64,000 nucleotides of DNA, from contig NZ_JADGLL010000002.1 in NCBI RefSeq assembly GCF_015235415.1, positions 161,732-225,731 of the forward strand, in the 5' to 3' direction. Numbering within the stretch: the first letter of the stretch is position 1; every line of letters begins with the position of its first letter. Of this stretch, positions 1 through 8,414 are shown in pieces. The notes under the pieces were generated by a model that did not search any database, had not been told where the DNA came from, and worked only from the letters and a program-made list of their open reading frames with translations. Origin of the DNA: Microbacterium paludicola (GTDB lineage Bacteria; Actinomycetota; Actinomycetes; Actinomycetales; Microbacteriaceae). Both the position numbers and the translations under genes were made by a program.

Positions 1-393
1 CGAGGCCGCCACCTCGGCCGTCCCTCCCCAGCTGCCGTTCGGCGCGCGCCAGTACGGCACGTCCGCGTCCGGGACGACGCTCCGGATGATCCGCAGGTTC
101 TCCTCGAGATCCGCGCGCACCCGATCCGCCGGCCAGTCGCCCATGTCGGCGAACGACGTGGAGTGGTTGCAGAGCACGTGCCCCTCGGCGACGGTCCGGC
201 GCAGGATGTCCGCCCCGCCCGGTCGCAGGATGCACTCGCCGATCACGGCGAACACGGCGCGGATGCCGTGCTCGCGCAGGAAGTCGAGCAGAGCAGGGGT
301 CGCGCGCGGATCGGGGCCGTCGTCGAACGTCAGGGCGGCCACCAGGCCGCTCCCCCGCGCGTGGAGGACGTGGTCGGCTGACGTCGGCGGCAT
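1..393 (-). CDS. Polysaccharide deacetylase (NodB/CE4 domain), 3' end outside window
   Basis: A carbohydrate esterase of the NodB family, which removes acetyl groups from cell-wall or surface sugars using a bound metal. Only the first 131 codons are visible. NodB motif 1 is TFDDGPDP at residues 22-29. The metal-binding region reads NHSTSFADM from residue 76, so the second histidine of the usual H-S/T-x-x-H motif is Phe81. Motif 3 is present as WRAPNGSWG near residue 115. The ATG at 391-393 is favoured because a TATCGT box sits exactly six bases upstream, which suggests a leaderless mRNA. It is divergent from xylA with 147 bp between starts. The fold is secure. The missing metal ligand makes activity less certain. 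Confidence 0.85.
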   Translation of the reverse strand, partial: MPPTSADHVLHARGSGLVAALTFDDGPDPRATPALLDFLREHGIRAVFAVIGECILRPGGADILRRTVAEGHVLCNHSTSFADMGDWPADRVRADLEENLRIIRSVVPDADVPYWRAPNGSWGGTAEVAAS

Positions 394-399
394 GGCTCG

Positions 400-405
400 A
401 CGATA
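400..405 (-). promoter_or_regulatory. -10 box (TATCGT) of the deacetylase gene
   Basis: TATCGT on the minus strand, six bases before the ATG at 393, so transcription would start at or next to the start codon. No convincing -35 box is seen. Confidence 0.45.
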
Positions 406-481
406 GCCGCCGGGCCGTGGAAGACTCGCGGGCGGAGCCGGATCGGCTCGGGCGGCGGTCCGTTGCGAGACGGCCATCCGG

Positions 482-510
482 TTGATATGTTTGGTTCCAC
501 AACAATTCAC
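482..510 (+). promoter_or_regulatory. Candidate xylA promoter/operator region
   Basis: An AT-rich island in otherwise GC-rich DNA, 30-60 bases before xylA. It has a TTGATA -35-like hexamer at 482-487 and an imperfect palindrome TGTT-N9-AACA at 488-504. ROK-family XylR repressors bind AT-rich inverted repeats of this kind upstream of xylA. The assignment rests on position and composition only, and no xylR gene lies in the window. Confidence 0.3.
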
Positions 511-540
511 CGACGACGCTGAAAGCGGGTCTGTAACACC

Positions 541-1731
541 ATGTCGCTCACGCCCACCAAGGACGACAAGTTCTCCTTCGGCCTCTGGACCATCGGCTAC
601 AACGGAGCCGACCCGTTCGGCGGCCCGACCCGTCCGGCGCTCGACGTCGTGCATGTGGTCGATAAGCTCGCCGAGATCGGCGCCTACGGCCTCACCTTCC
701 ACGACGACGACCTGTTCGCCTTCGGCTCCACGGACGCCGAGCGCCAGACGCAGATCGATCGCCTGAAGGGCGCTCTGGACGACACGGGCCTGATCGTGCC
801 CATGGCCACGACCAACCTGTTCAGCGCCCCGGTCTTCAAGGACGGCGGCCTGACCTCCAACGACCGCGACGTGCGTCGTTACGCGCTCCGCAAGCTGCTG
901 CGCAACCTCGACCTCGCCGCCGAGCTCGGCGCGAAGACCTACGTCGCCTGGGGCGGCCGCGAGGGCGCCGAGTACGACTCGGCCAAGGACATCCGCGTGG
1001 CGCTCGAGCGCTACAAGGAGGCCTTCAACTTCCTCGGCCAGTACGTGCTCGACAAGGGCTACGACATCCGCTTCGCCATCGAGCCGAAGCCGAACGAGCC
1101 CCGCGGCGACATCCTGCTGCCGACCGTCGGCCACGCCCTCGCCTTCATCAACGAGCTCGACCACCCCGAGCTCGTCGGCCTGAACCCCGAGGTCGGCCAC
1201 GAGCAGATGGCGGGCCTGAACTTCCAGGCCGGCATCGCGCAGGCGCTGTGGCACGGCAAGCTCTACCACATCGACCTCAACGGCCAGCGCGGCATCAAGT
1301 ACGACCAGGACCTCGTGTTCGGTCACGGCGACCTGCACAACGCGTTCGCGCTCGTCGACCTGCTCGAGAACGGCGGCCCGAACGGCGGCCCCGCCTACGA
1401 CGGCCCCCGCCACTTCGACTACAAGCCCTCGCGCACCGAGGACGAGACGGGCGTCTGGGACTCGGCCAAGGCCAACATCCAGACGTACCTGCTGCTCAAG
1501 GAGCGCGCCAAGGCCTTCCGCAACGACCCGGAGGTCCAGGAGGCGCTCGAGGCCGCGAAGGTCAACGAGCTGGCGGTGCCGACGCTGAACGAGGGCGAGA
1601 CGGTCGCCGACCTCGTCGCCGACCGCTCGGCGTTCGAGGACTTCGACACCGACGCGTACTACGGCGGCAAGGGCTTCGGCTTCGTCCGCCTGCAGCAGCT
1701 CGCCACCGAGCACCTGCTCGGCGCGCGCTGA
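541..1731 (+). CDS. xylA: Xylose isomerase
   Basis: Cytoplasmic xylose isomerase (D-xylose to D-xylulose), first step of xylose catabolism, 396 aa and close to the length of Streptomyces class I enzymes. Catalytic and metal residues fall at the same numbers as in the Streptomyces enzyme: His54 and Asp57 in [11 protein letters not shown], Trp137, Glu181 and Lys183 in [10 protein letters not shown], Glu217 and His220 in [11 protein letters not shown], then Asp245, Asp255, Asp257 and Asp287. The ATG at 541 gives the standard N-terminus ([19 protein letters not shown]). xylB follows after a strong hairpin. Expression is probably xylose-induced through the AT-rich region upstream. The assignment is essentially certain. 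Confidence 0.98.
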   Translation: MSLTPTKDDKFSFGLWTIGYNGADPFGGPTRPALDVVHVVDKLAEIGAYGLTFHDDDLFAFGSTDAERQTQIDRLKGALDDTGLIVPMATTNLFSAPVFKDGGLTSNDRDVRRYALRKLLRNLDLAAELGAKTYVAWGGREGAEYDSAKDIRVALERYKEAFNFLGQYVLDKGYDIRFAIEPKPNEPRGDILLPTVGHALAFINELDHPELVGLNPEVGHEQMAGLNFQAGIAQALWHGKLYHIDLNGQRGIKYDQDLVFGHGDLHNAFALVDLLENGGPNGGPAYDGPRHFDYKPSRTEDETGVWDSAKANIQTYLLLKERAKAFRNDPEVQEALEAAKVNELAVPTLNEGETVADLVADRSAFEDFDTDAYYGGKGFGFVRLQQLATEHLLGAR

Positions 1732-1742
1732 TCCACCCCCTC

Positions 1743-1790
1743 TGACCCGATCGGCCCGAATTCCCACCGGAGTTCGGGCCGATCGGGTCA
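1743..1790 (+). terminator. 18-bp hairpin between xylA and xylB
   Basis: Perfect inverted repeat, 1743-1760 pairing with 1773-1790 around a 12-base loop, with no T-tract after it. It ends about ten bases before the xylB ribosome binding site. It could be a partial terminator or a stabiliser of the xylA 3' end, giving more XylA than XylB. Confidence 0.6.
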
Positions 1791-1813
1791 ACCACGTGCA
1801 AGGAAGGACGGCG

Positions 1814-3229
1814 ATGACGCTCGTCGCAGGAGTCGACAGCTCGACGCAGAGCTGCAAGGTCGTTATCAGGGATCTCGAGACGGGTGAGGTCGTCCGCTCC
1901 GGGCGGGCGACCCATCCCGACGGCACGGAGGTCGATCCGGCGTTCTGGTGGGACGCGCTGCAGAGCGCGCTGGCCGACGCCGGCGGCCTCGAGGACGTGG
2001 CGGCGATCTCGGTCGGCGGGCAGCAGCACGGCATGGTCGCGCTGGACGTGGACGGCCGGGTCATCCGCCCCGCGCTGCTGTGGAACGACACCCGGTCGGC
2101 CGACGCCGCATCGGCGCTGACCGCCGAGGTCGGGGCCGAGGAGTTCGCCCGTCGCACGGGCGTCGTGCCGGTGGCGTCGTTCACGGCCACGAAGCTGCGC
2201 TGGCTGGCCGACGCCGAGCCCGGCAACGCCGAGCGCGTGGCCGCCGTCGCGCTGCCGCACGACTGGCTGACCTGGCGGCTGCGCGGCTTCGGTCCCGAGG
2301 GCGAGTCGCCCCTCGGGCCCGTGCTGCACGAGCTCGTGACCGACCGCTCCGACGCGAGCGGCACGGCCTACTTCGACGGCGAGTCGGGCGAATACGACCG
2401 CGAGCTGCTCTCGCTGGCGCTGCGTCGCGACGCGAGCGGCGTCGTCCTGCCCCGCGTGCTCGGTCCCGCCGAGTCGGTGACGGGCGGATCCGGGTCGCTC
2501 AGCGACGGCCTGGTGATCGCGCCCGGCTGCGGCGACAACGCCGGTGCCGCGCTGGGCCTCGGCGCCGCCGCGGGCGATGTCGTCGTCTCGATCGGCACAT
2601 CCGGCACCGTCTTCGCAGTGACGGATGCGCCGGTGCGCGACGCGAGCGGAGCCGTCGCCGGCTTCGCCGACGCCTCGGGGCTGTACCTGCCGCTGGTCGC
2701 GACGCTCAACGCGGCGCGCGTGCTCGACGCCGTCGCGCGTCTGCTGGGCGTCGACCACGACGAGCTCGGCCGCCTCGCGCTGGCGGCCGAGGCCGGCTCG
2801 AACGGCCTCGTGCTGCAGCCCTACTTCGAGGGAGAGCGCACGCCGAACCTGCCGGATGCGACCGCCACGCTGTTCGGGCTGACGCTGGCCTCGACGACGC
2901 GCGAGAACCTCGCGCGCGCCGCGGTCGAGGGCATGCTCTCGGGCCTGGCCGACGGCCTCGACGCCGTGCGCAAACACGGTGTCACGGCCGAGCGCGTGCT
3001 GCTGGTCGGCGGCGCGGCCCAGAACCCCGCGGTCTCGGCGATCGCGGCGCAGGTGTTCGACGCGCCGGTCGTCGTGCCGCTGCCCGGCGAGTACGTCGCC
3101 GCGGGTGCCGCCGTTCAGGCGGCCTGGGCCCTGACGGGCGAGCGCCCGGCCTGGCCCGTGTCGCTCTCGGCCGAGCCCGCGCCCGACACGCGCGCGGTCA
3201 TCCGCGAGCAGTACGCCGCGCGGCGCTGA
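1814..3229 (+). CDS. xylB: Xylulokinase (FGGY family)
   Basis: Phosphorylates D-xylulose with ATP to xylulose 5-phosphate, feeding the pentose phosphate pathway, 471 aa. Features of FGGY kinases: the N-terminal nucleotide-binding strand [11 protein letters not shown] with Asp8, the substrate-side motif [10 protein letters not shown] and LWNDTRS, and the catalytic aspartate Asp241 in [11 protein letters not shown] followed by [15 protein letters not shown] six codons upstream (1796) is in frame, but the ATG at 1814 is preferred: AGGAAGGA lies at 1801-1808 and the protein then starts directly with the kinase fold. It forms an operon with xylA. No xylose transporter or regulator lies nearby. Confidence 0.96.
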   Translation: MTLVAGVDSSTQSCKVVIRDLETGEVVRSGRATHPDGTEVDPAFWWDALQSALADAGGLEDVAAISVGGQQHGMVALDVDGRVIRPALLWNDTRSADAASALTAEVGAEEFARRTGVVPVASFTATKLRWLADAEPGNAERVAAVALPHDWLTWRLRGFGPEGESPLGPVLHELVTDRSDASGTAYFDGESGEYDRELLSLALRRDASGVVLPRVLGPAESVTGGSGSLSDGLVIAPGCGDNAGAALGLGAAAGDVVVSIGTSGTVFAVTDAPVRDASGAVAGFADASGLYLPLVATLNAARVLDAVARLLGVDHDELGRLALAAEAGSNGLVLQPYFEGERTPNLPDATATLFGLTLASTTRENLARAAVEGMLSGLADGLDAVRKHGVTAERVLLVGGAAQNPAVSAIAAQVFDAPVVVPLPGEYVAAGAAVQAAWALTGERPAWPVSLSAEPAPDTRAVIREQYAARR

Positions 3230-3238
3230 GCCTCACGT

Positions 3239-3270
3239 CGAAGCCGCCCCGGGAGTCCGGGGCGGCTTCG
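3239..3270 (+). terminator. xylB terminator hairpin
   Basis: 14-bp perfect stem (3239-3252 with 3257-3270) and a 4-base loop, nine bases after the xylB stop codon. GC-rich, followed by TCGTTCTG rather than a clean T-tract. Confidence 0.8.
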
Positions 3271-3286
3271 TCGTTCTGCCACGGCA

Positions 3287-3355
3287 CCGGGGGCGTGTCC
3301 CAGTTGGTGCCGCTCTCAGCCGTCTATTCGGGCCTCAAGTGGGACACGCCCCCGG
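3287..3355. repeat. 69-bp inverted-repeat element between convergent genes
   Basis: Perfect 16-bp arms (3287-3302 and 3340-3355, beginning CCGGGGGCGTGTCCCA) enclose a 37-base centre. The pairing extends three more bases on each side with one mismatch. It lies between the ends of xylB and the luciferase-like gene, after the xylB terminator, so it may terminate the minus-strand gene. The long centre with its own mixed sequence is unlike a simple terminator and suggests a small dispersed element. Confidence 0.55.
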
Positions 3356-3369
3356 GGCGGAGGACCGGA

Positions 3370-4143
3370 TCAGCGGATCGCGGCGGTGACCGTCTCGACG
3401 AACCGCGCGTAGTCATCCGGATCGTCGCCCGCCGTGACGGCGCGCAGCACGACCTCGTCGACGGCGTCGAGGTAGGCCGGGATGCGCTCGCGCGCCTCGC
3501 CGGGCCGGATGACGGTGTCGAGCGGACCGAATCCGAGCCGCTCGAAGTTGGCCGCGTACGACGGGAAGCCGCCGTAGCGAGCGGCCTCCTCCTCGAGCCG
3601 CGGTACGGCGGCGTCCTCGGCGGCGGTGCGCACGTAGAGGACGACCCTGCCGGCCGGGTCCACGTCGTGGTGCTCCGCGGTCTGCGCAGCCGCCGCGGCG
3701 GGCGTGAGCCAGTTCAGCACGACGCCGTCGGCGCGCTCGGCCGCGAGCCGGCGCATCTTCGGGCCGAGGGCGCCCAGCGCGATGTCGGGCACGCCGCCCG
3801 CCCGCAGCTCGGCGATCGCGTCGCGCATGAGGTCGAGCGCGCCGGCCCGCCGGCCGCCCGACCCGATGCCGAGCGTCAGTCGTTGAAGCGGCAGCCGCAG
3901 ACGCGCGAGCTCGGCGAGCAGCTCGGCAGCGGGGCGGCGGTCGACCGGGATGACGCCGGTCGCCACGCGGATCGTCTCGGTCGCCTCGAGCGCGGCCGCG
4001 GCGACCTCGAGCGCGTCGGCCCCCGGCGTCTCGTTGACCCACAGTCCGCCGAGGCCGGCTCCCTCGATCAGCGGGGCGATGCGCCGGGCCACGTCGGGAC
4101 CTGTGGCCGCGGCGATGCCGATGGACACGCGATGAAGCTCCAT
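3370..4143 (-). CDS. Luciferase-like (LLM class) flavin- or F420-dependent oxidoreductase
   Basis: 257-aa TIM-barrel protein of the bacterial luciferase-like monooxygenase superfamily. The first strand reads RVSIGIAAATGPDV, and the family core follows as GLWVNETPGADALEVAAAA and RVATGVIPVDRR. The segments TLGIGSGG and ALGALGPKMRRLAAERADGVVLNW (in two parts, residues about 95 and 122-145) match the cofactor- and substrate-binding end of such enzymes. It is short for the family (usually 280-350 aa), as in the actinobacterial F420-type branch. The substrate cannot be told. It is divergent from the AlkZ-like gene with 47 bp between starts. A CAGGAT box lies six bases upstream of the ATG. Confidence 0.8.
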   Translation of the reverse strand: MELHRVSIGIAAATGPDVARRIAPLIEGAGLGGLWVNETPGADALEVAAAALEATETIRVATGVIPVDRRPAAELLAELARLRLPLQRLTLGIGSGGRRAGALDLMRDAIAELRAGGVPDIALGALGPKMRRLAAERADGVVLNWLTPAAAAAQTAEHHDVDPAGRVVLYVRTAAEDAAVPRLEEEAARYGGFPSYAANFERLGFGPLDTVIRPGEARERIPAYLDAVDEVVLRAVTAGDDPDDYARFVETVTAAIR

Positions 4144-4178
4144 ACCCCGATCCTGTCACCGCTGTCGGAGGCCGGGGC

Positions 4179-4184
4179 TAGCGT
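4179..4184 (+). promoter_or_regulatory. -10 box (TAGCGT) of the AlkZ-like gene
   Basis: TAGCGT, six bases before the ATG at 4191, which predicts a leaderless transcript. Confidence 0.45.
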
Positions 4185-4190
4185 GAGGCC

Positions 4191-5222
4191 ATGGATCTCC
4201 CCGCGATCGACGCGCGCCGCATCCGGTACGACGCCCAGCTGCTGGCGGGTTCCGATCTCTCGCCCGCCGAGGTCGTCACCCGGGCGGTGGCCCTCCAGGG
4301 GCAGGATCTGCCGGGCGTGCTTCGGGCGATCGCCATCCGCTCGCGTCCGGGCACGACGGTCGACGACGTCCGCGCGGCGTTCGACGCGGGCGACATCGTG
4401 CGCTCGTGGCCGATGCGCGGCACCCTGTTCGCCACCACGCCCGCGCACCTCGCCGCGATCCTGCATCACACCGGCGAGCGCGTGCAGCGCTCGGCGGCGC
4501 TGCGGCGTTCGCAGCTCGGTCTCGACGACGCCACGATCGCCCGCGCCAGGGGCATCCTGCGCGACGCGCTGCAGGACGGCGGACTCACCCGCGCAGACGC
4601 GCTCGCGCTGTGGCAGGCCGCCGGCATCGCGACGGACAGCGGACGCGGCTACCACCTGATCTTCCACCTGGCCGTGGACGGGCTGATGCACTGGGGCCCG
4701 TTCGCCGGTGCCGAGCAGCAGCTCGTGCTCACCCCGCCCGTCCAGGCCGACCCCGACGACCTCGTCGGCGTGCTGCGCGGCTACGTCCTGGCGCGTGGCC
4801 CGGTCACGGCCGACGACGCGGCGTGGTGGCTGAAGCTGCCGAAGACCGCGGTGCGACAGGCCGCCGCCCGCATCGACGATCTGACCGTCGTGACCGTCGA
4901 GGGCGCTCCGGGCTGGGTCATCGGCGAACCGGATGCGCCCGGCCCGTCGGGAGTCACGCTGGTGCCGGCGTTCGACGAGTGGGTGCTCGGCTACGCCATC
5001 CGGTCGCTGGTGGCGAGCCCCCGGATGCTCGACGCCCAGGTGCCGGGGCGCAACGGAGTGTTCCGGCCGGCGATCCTGGTCGACGGCGTCGTGGTCGGCA
5101 CCTGGCGGCTTCCCGCACGGTCATCCAAGGACCGCACCCCGATCGTCGAGCTCGTGGAGCGCACCACCGCCGCCACGCGCGCCTCGATCGATCGGGCGCT
5201 GGCGGCCTGGCCTCACGGCTGA
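4191..5222 (+). CDS. AlkZ/YcaQ-type winged-helix DNA glycosylase-like protein (HTH_42)
   Basis: 343 aa, family of winged-helix proteins that includes the interstrand-crosslink DNA glycosylase AlkZ of Streptomyces and E. coli YcaQ. The family signature is present: VALQGQDLPG with Gln36 and Gln38 matching the catalytic Q-x-Q pair, then RSWPMRGTLFATTPAHL (about residues 71-87). The wing region and the conserved end LVPAFDEWVLGY (about residue 259) also match. Family knowledge implies excision of bulky or crosslinked alkylated bases. It overlaps the 3' end of the convergent VOC gene by 10 bp. No antibiotic cluster is adjacent, so housekeeping repair is the likelier role. Confidence 0.85.
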   Translation: MDLPAIDARRIRYDAQLLAGSDLSPAEVVTRAVALQGQDLPGVLRAIAIRSRPGTTVDDVRAAFDAGDIVRSWPMRGTLFATTPAHLAAILHHTGERVQRSAALRRSQLGLDDATIARARGILRDALQDGGLTRADALALWQAAGIATDSGRGYHLIFHLAVDGLMHWGPFAGAEQQLVLTPPVQADPDDLVGVLRGYVLARGPVTADDAAWWLKLPKTAVRQAAARIDDLTVVTVEGAPGWVIGEPDAPGPSGVTLVPAFDEWVLGYAIRSLVASPRMLDAQVPGRNGVFRPAILVDGVVVGTWRLPARSSKDRTPIVELVERTTAATRASIDRALAAWPHG

Positions 5223-5632
5223 GGCAGCACCGACTCCCCGATCGGGCCCGGGTTGAACGCGATCTCCCAGCGGTAGCCGTCGGGGTCGGCGAAGTACCCC
5301 GAGTACCCGCCCCATTCGCGCTTCTGCGGCTCGGCCACGATCTCCGCTCCCGCCGCACGTGCCTCGGCGACCACCCGGTCGACGCCGGCCTCGTCCGCCA
5401 GGTTGTGCGCGAGGGTCACGGGAGGGGTGCCGCCTGCGGCGACGGGACCGATCTCGTGCTCGGCGGCCATCCGGTCCCACAGCGAGAGGATGAGCCGCTC
5501 CCCCATCCGCAGCATCAGCACCTCCCCGGCGACATGCAGCTCGGGCTCCCACCGGAGGCCGTCGACGTAGAACCGCCTGCTCGTCTCGACATCCTCGACG
5601 ACGAGCGTGATGAAGCTGATCCGCTGATCCAT
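5213..5632 (-). CDS. VOC (glyoxalase/dioxygenase fold) protein
   Basis: 139-aa vicinal-oxygen-chelate protein made of two beta-alpha-beta-beta-beta halves. The first begins ISFITLVVEDVETSRRFYVDGL and the second ends GGYSGYFADPDGYRWEIAFNP, where Asp-Pro-Asp-Gly and the glutamate of WEIAFNP are the typical metal-site end. Members act as glyoxalase-like lyases, dioxygenases or antibiotic-sequestering proteins, and the substrate cannot be predicted here. It is monocistronic, and its stop region overlaps the end of the AlkZ-like gene. Confidence 0.85.
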   Translation of the reverse strand: MDQRISFITLVVEDVETSRRFYVDGLRWEPELHVAGEVLMLRMGERLILSLWDRMAAEHEIGPVAAGGTPPVTLAHNLADEAGVDRVVAEARAAGAEIVAEPQKREWGGYSGYFADPDGYRWEIAFNPGPIGESVLPQP

Positions 5633-5664
5633 GTGGCGTTGGTCGCACGGACCGCGGACACGCA

Positions 5665-5694
5665 GAAGCCCCGGGACGCATGCCCCGGGGCTTC
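5665..5694 (-). terminator. Terminator of the clpC-like gene
   Basis: 11-bp stem (5665-5675 with 5684-5694) and 8-base loop, six bases beyond the clpC-like stop codon on the minus strand. Confidence 0.8.
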
Positions 5695-5700
5695 CCGCGA

Positions 5701-8241
5701 TCAGGCCGCGGCGGCCAGCGTCACGGCGTCGACCACCAGCTCGTCGCCTCGCGCGTCGACCGAGACGCCGCCGCCGTCAGCGAGCGCTCCGGTCACGAAC
5801 AGGTCGGCGATCCGGTCGTCCACCTCGCGCTGCATGAGCCGGCGCAGCGGACGCGCGCCGTACTCGGGCTCGTAGCCGCGCTCGGCCAGCCAGTCGATCG
5901 CCGCGGGCGTCACCTCGAGCGACACCTCGCGGGCTCCCACCCGCGTGCGCGTCGCGCCGAGCATCAGCGACACGATCTCGCGCAGCTGCGGCTTCTCGAG
6001 CTTGCGGAACAGCACGATCTCGTCGATGCGGTTCAGGAACTCCGGGCGCATCGACTCGCGGAGGCGCCCCATCACGCGGGCGCGCAGCTCGTCGTCGGCG
6101 TACGACCCGTCGCCGGTCGAGAAGCCGATCGACCCGGCACGCGACGCGAGGAACTCGGACCCGAGGTTCGACGTCATCACGATCACCGTGTTGCGGAAGT
6201 CGACGGTGCGGCCCTGCCCGTCGGTCAGGCGGCCGTCGTCGAGCACCTGCAGCAGCAGGTTGAACACGTCCGGGTGCGCCTTCTCGATCTCGTCGAACAG
6301 CACGATCGAGTAAGGGTTGCGGCGCACGCGCTCGGTCAGCTGTCCCGCCTCGTCGTAGCCGACGTATCCGGGAGGGGCACCGACCAGGCGCGCCACGGTG
6401 TGCCGCTCGCCGAACTCGCTCATGTCGAAGCGGACGATCGCGCCCTCGTCATCGAACAGGCTCGACGCCAGGGCCTTGGCGAGCTCCGTCTTTCCCACGC
6501 CGGTAGGCCCGAGGAACAGGAACGAGCCGACGGGACGGCGCGCGTCGCCCATGCCGGTGCGGCTGCGGCGGACGGCCTTCGCGACCGCGGCCACGGCGTC
6601 GTCCTGACCGACCACCCGACCGTGGAGCTCGTCCTCGAGCGTCGCCAGGCGCTCGCGCTCGCTCTCGGTCAGGCGCGCGACCGGGATGCCGGTGGCGCGG
6701 CTCACGACGGCCGCGATCTCCGGCTCGTCCACGACGGCGGGCCCGGTGGATCCGGTCGTCGCCGCCTCGTCGATCCGGCGCTGGACGTCGGCGATCTCGT
6801 CGCGCAGGCGCGACGCCTCCTCGTAGCGCTCGGCCGCGACCGCGGCGTTCTTCTCGGCCTCGAGCGTGCCGAGCCGCTCCATGAGGGCGCTGACGTCGAC
6901 CGGTGCCCCGAGGCGCAGCCGCAGGCGCGCACCTGCCTGGTCGATGAGGTCGATCGCCTTGTCCGGCAGCACGCGCTCGGTGAGGTACCGGTCGCTCAGC
7001 TCCACGGCGGCCTTCAGCGCCTCGTCCGTGTAGCTCACGCGGTGGTGCTCCTCGTACGCCGAGCGCAGCCCGCGCAGGATCTCGATCGCGTCGGTCACGG
7101 ACGGCTCGCCCACGCGCACCGGCTGGAAGCGGCGCTCGAGCGCCGCGTCCTTCTCGATGGTGCGGTACTCCTTGAGCGTCGTGGCACCGACGAGGTGGAG
7201 CTCGCCGCGGGCAAGGCGGGGCTTCAGGATGTTGCCCGCGTCCATCGCGCCCTCGCCGCCTCCGCCCGCACCGACGACGGTGTGGATCTCGTCGACGAAC
7301 AGGATGACCTCGTCCTTGCGCTCGGCGACCTCCTCGACCGTCTTGGTGAGGCGCTCCTCGAAGTCGCCGCGGTAGCGCGTGCCCGCGAGCATCGCGGCGA
7401 GATCCAGCGAGATGACGCTCTTGTCGCGCAGCTGCTCGGGCACCTGGCCCGCGACGATCGCGCGTGCGAGGCCCTCGACGACGGCGGTCTTGCCGACGCC
7501 GGCCTCGCCGATCAGCACCGGGTTGTTCTTCGTGCGGCGCGACAGGATCTCGATTGTCTGCTCGATCTCGGAGGCGCGACCGATCACCGGGTCGAGCAGC
7601 CCGTCGCGCGCCCGCTGGGTGAGGTCGGTGCCGTAGGTGTCGAGCATGCCGCCCGGGCGGGGCGCGTCCTCCTGCGACGGGGCCTCCACGGCATCCGGGG
7701 TGACCGTCTCGCGGATCCCCTGCGTGAGCGCCTCGGCCGTGATCCCGGCGGACGACAGGATCTGCCCGGCGGGGGTGTCCTGCGCCAGCACGAGCGCGAA
7801 GAACACGTGCTCGGGATCGATGTACGTCGAACCCGACGCACGGGCTACCTGGAACGCGTGGAAGAGCGCCCGCTGCACGGCGGGCGTCACGACCGCGGCG
7901 TCGACATCGGCGGCGGCGCCGGCCTTCGGCAGGCGCTGCTCGGCGGCCGTGGCGACGGCGGTGCCATCGGCGCCGACGCGCGAGATCGCCTGGGCGACCG
8001 TCTTGTCCTCCGTCAGCACGCGCAGCACGTGAAGGGCGTCGAGCTCGTGCTGTCCGCGACCCAGCGCGTAGCGTCCGGCGCGCTGCAGCAGCTCCTGCGT
8101 GCGCGCGCTGAGGTAGCGGCTCAGATCGACCGACCGCGCCGCGCGAGCACGCTCGCCCTGCAGGTAGCGGGCGAGGAACTCGTCGAACGCGTTGGCGCCG
8201 CCCTGGCCGAAGAAGTCGTCGGTGGAAGGGAAGTCGGGCAT
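5701..8241 (-). CDS. clpC: ClpC-like AAA+ unfoldase (Clp ATPase, class I)
   Basis: 846-aa two-ring Clp/Hsp100 ATPase that unfolds or disaggregates proteins. Order: extended N-domain with two Clp_N repeats (about 38-180), AAA-1 with Walker A GEAGVGKT (245-252) and Walker [10 protein letters not shown] (312-320), a short middle segment of UVR type (about 462-492), and AAA-2 with Walker A GPTGVGKT (578-585) and Walker B VLFDEIEK (647-654). The short middle region argues against ClpB. An Ile-Gly-Phe tripeptide (705-707) sits at the place of the ClpP-docking loop. The ribosome binding site is GAGGAGAT. Upstream DNA carries heat-shock-type repeats. It is divergent from the EI24 gene. A second clpC may exist elsewhere, so the symbol is tentative. 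Confidence 0.9.
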   Translation of the reverse strand: MPDFPSTDDFFGQGGANAFDEFLARYLQGERARAARSVDLSRYLSARTQELLQRAGRYALGRGQHELDALHVLRVLTEDKTVAQAISRVGADGTAVATAAEQRLPKAGAAADVDAAVVTPAVQRALFHAFQVARASGSTYIDPEHVFFALVLAQDTPAGQILSSAGITAEALTQGIRETVTPDAVEAPSQEDAPRPGGMLDTYGTDLTQRARDGLLDPVIGRASEIEQTIEILSRRTKNNPVLIGEAGVGKTAVVEGLARAIVAGQVPEQLRDKSVISLDLAAMLAGTRYRGDFEERLTKTVEEVAERKDEVILFVDEIHTVVGAGGGGEGAMDAGNILKPRLARGELHLVGATTLKEYRTIEKDAALERRFQPVRVGEPSVTDAIEILRGLRSAYEEHHRVSYTDEALKAAVELSDRYLTERVLPDKAIDLIDQAGARLRLRLGAPVDVSALMERLGTLEAEKNAAVAAERYEEASRLRDEIADVQRRIDEAATTGSTGPAVVDEPEIAAVVSRATGIPVARLTESERERLATLEDELHGRVVGQDDAVAAVAKAVRRSRTGMGDARRPVGSFLFLGPTGVGKTELAKALASSLFDDEGAIVRFDMSEFGERHTVARLVGAPPGYVGYDEAGQLTERVRRNPYSIVLFDEIEKAHPDVFNLLLQVLDDGRLTDGQGRTVDFRNTVIVMTSNLGSEFLASRAGSIGFSTGDGSYADDELRARVMGRLRESMRPEFLNRIDEIVLFRKLEKPQLREIVSLMLGATRTRVGAREVSLEVTPAAIDWLAERGYEPEYGARPLRRLMQREVDDRIADLFVTGALADGGGVSVDARGDELVVDAVTLAAAA

Positions 8242-8284
8242 TCGGATCTCCTCTGCAAGGGATCGCAGAACTTGCGTCCCGTCG

Positions 8285-8319
8285 TGTCAAGTTTCGAACT
8301 TGAGCGAACTTGTGTCAAC
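8285..8319 (-). promoter_or_regulatory. clpC-like promoter with two TTGACA boxes and a HAIR-like HspR site
   Basis: On the minus strand, perfect TTGACA hexamers occur at 8290-8285 and 8318-8313. They are embedded in repeated AACTTGA half-sites, including a 17-bp palindrome at 8287-8303. CTTGAGC-N7-TGTCAAC at 8299-8319 has the 7-7-7 spacing of the HspR operator HAIR (CTTGAGT-N7-ACTCAAG) with 10 of 14 matching bases. Actinobacterial clpB/clpC and dnaK genes are commonly HspR- or ClgR-controlled. The -10 boxes are weak. Confidence 0.5.
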
Positions 8320-8402
8320 TTCAACGCGGGACCCGGCGACCTATTCCCGAGGCGTCAGCGGGATCCCGAGGAGCCCCCACGGTCGGCGATCCCGGGCCCG
8401 CC

Positions 8403-8408
8403 TATCCT
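8403..8408 (+). promoter_or_regulatory. -10 box (TATCCT) of the EI24 gene
   Basis: TATCCT six bases before the GTG at 8415. No Shine-Dalgarno sequence is present between them. Confidence 0.45.
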
Positions 8409-8414
8409 TGACGC

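Noticed and set aside
1562..2977. Minus-strand open frame of 471 codons over xylB
   Set aside because: Antisense shadow of xylB with Arg/His-rich translation.
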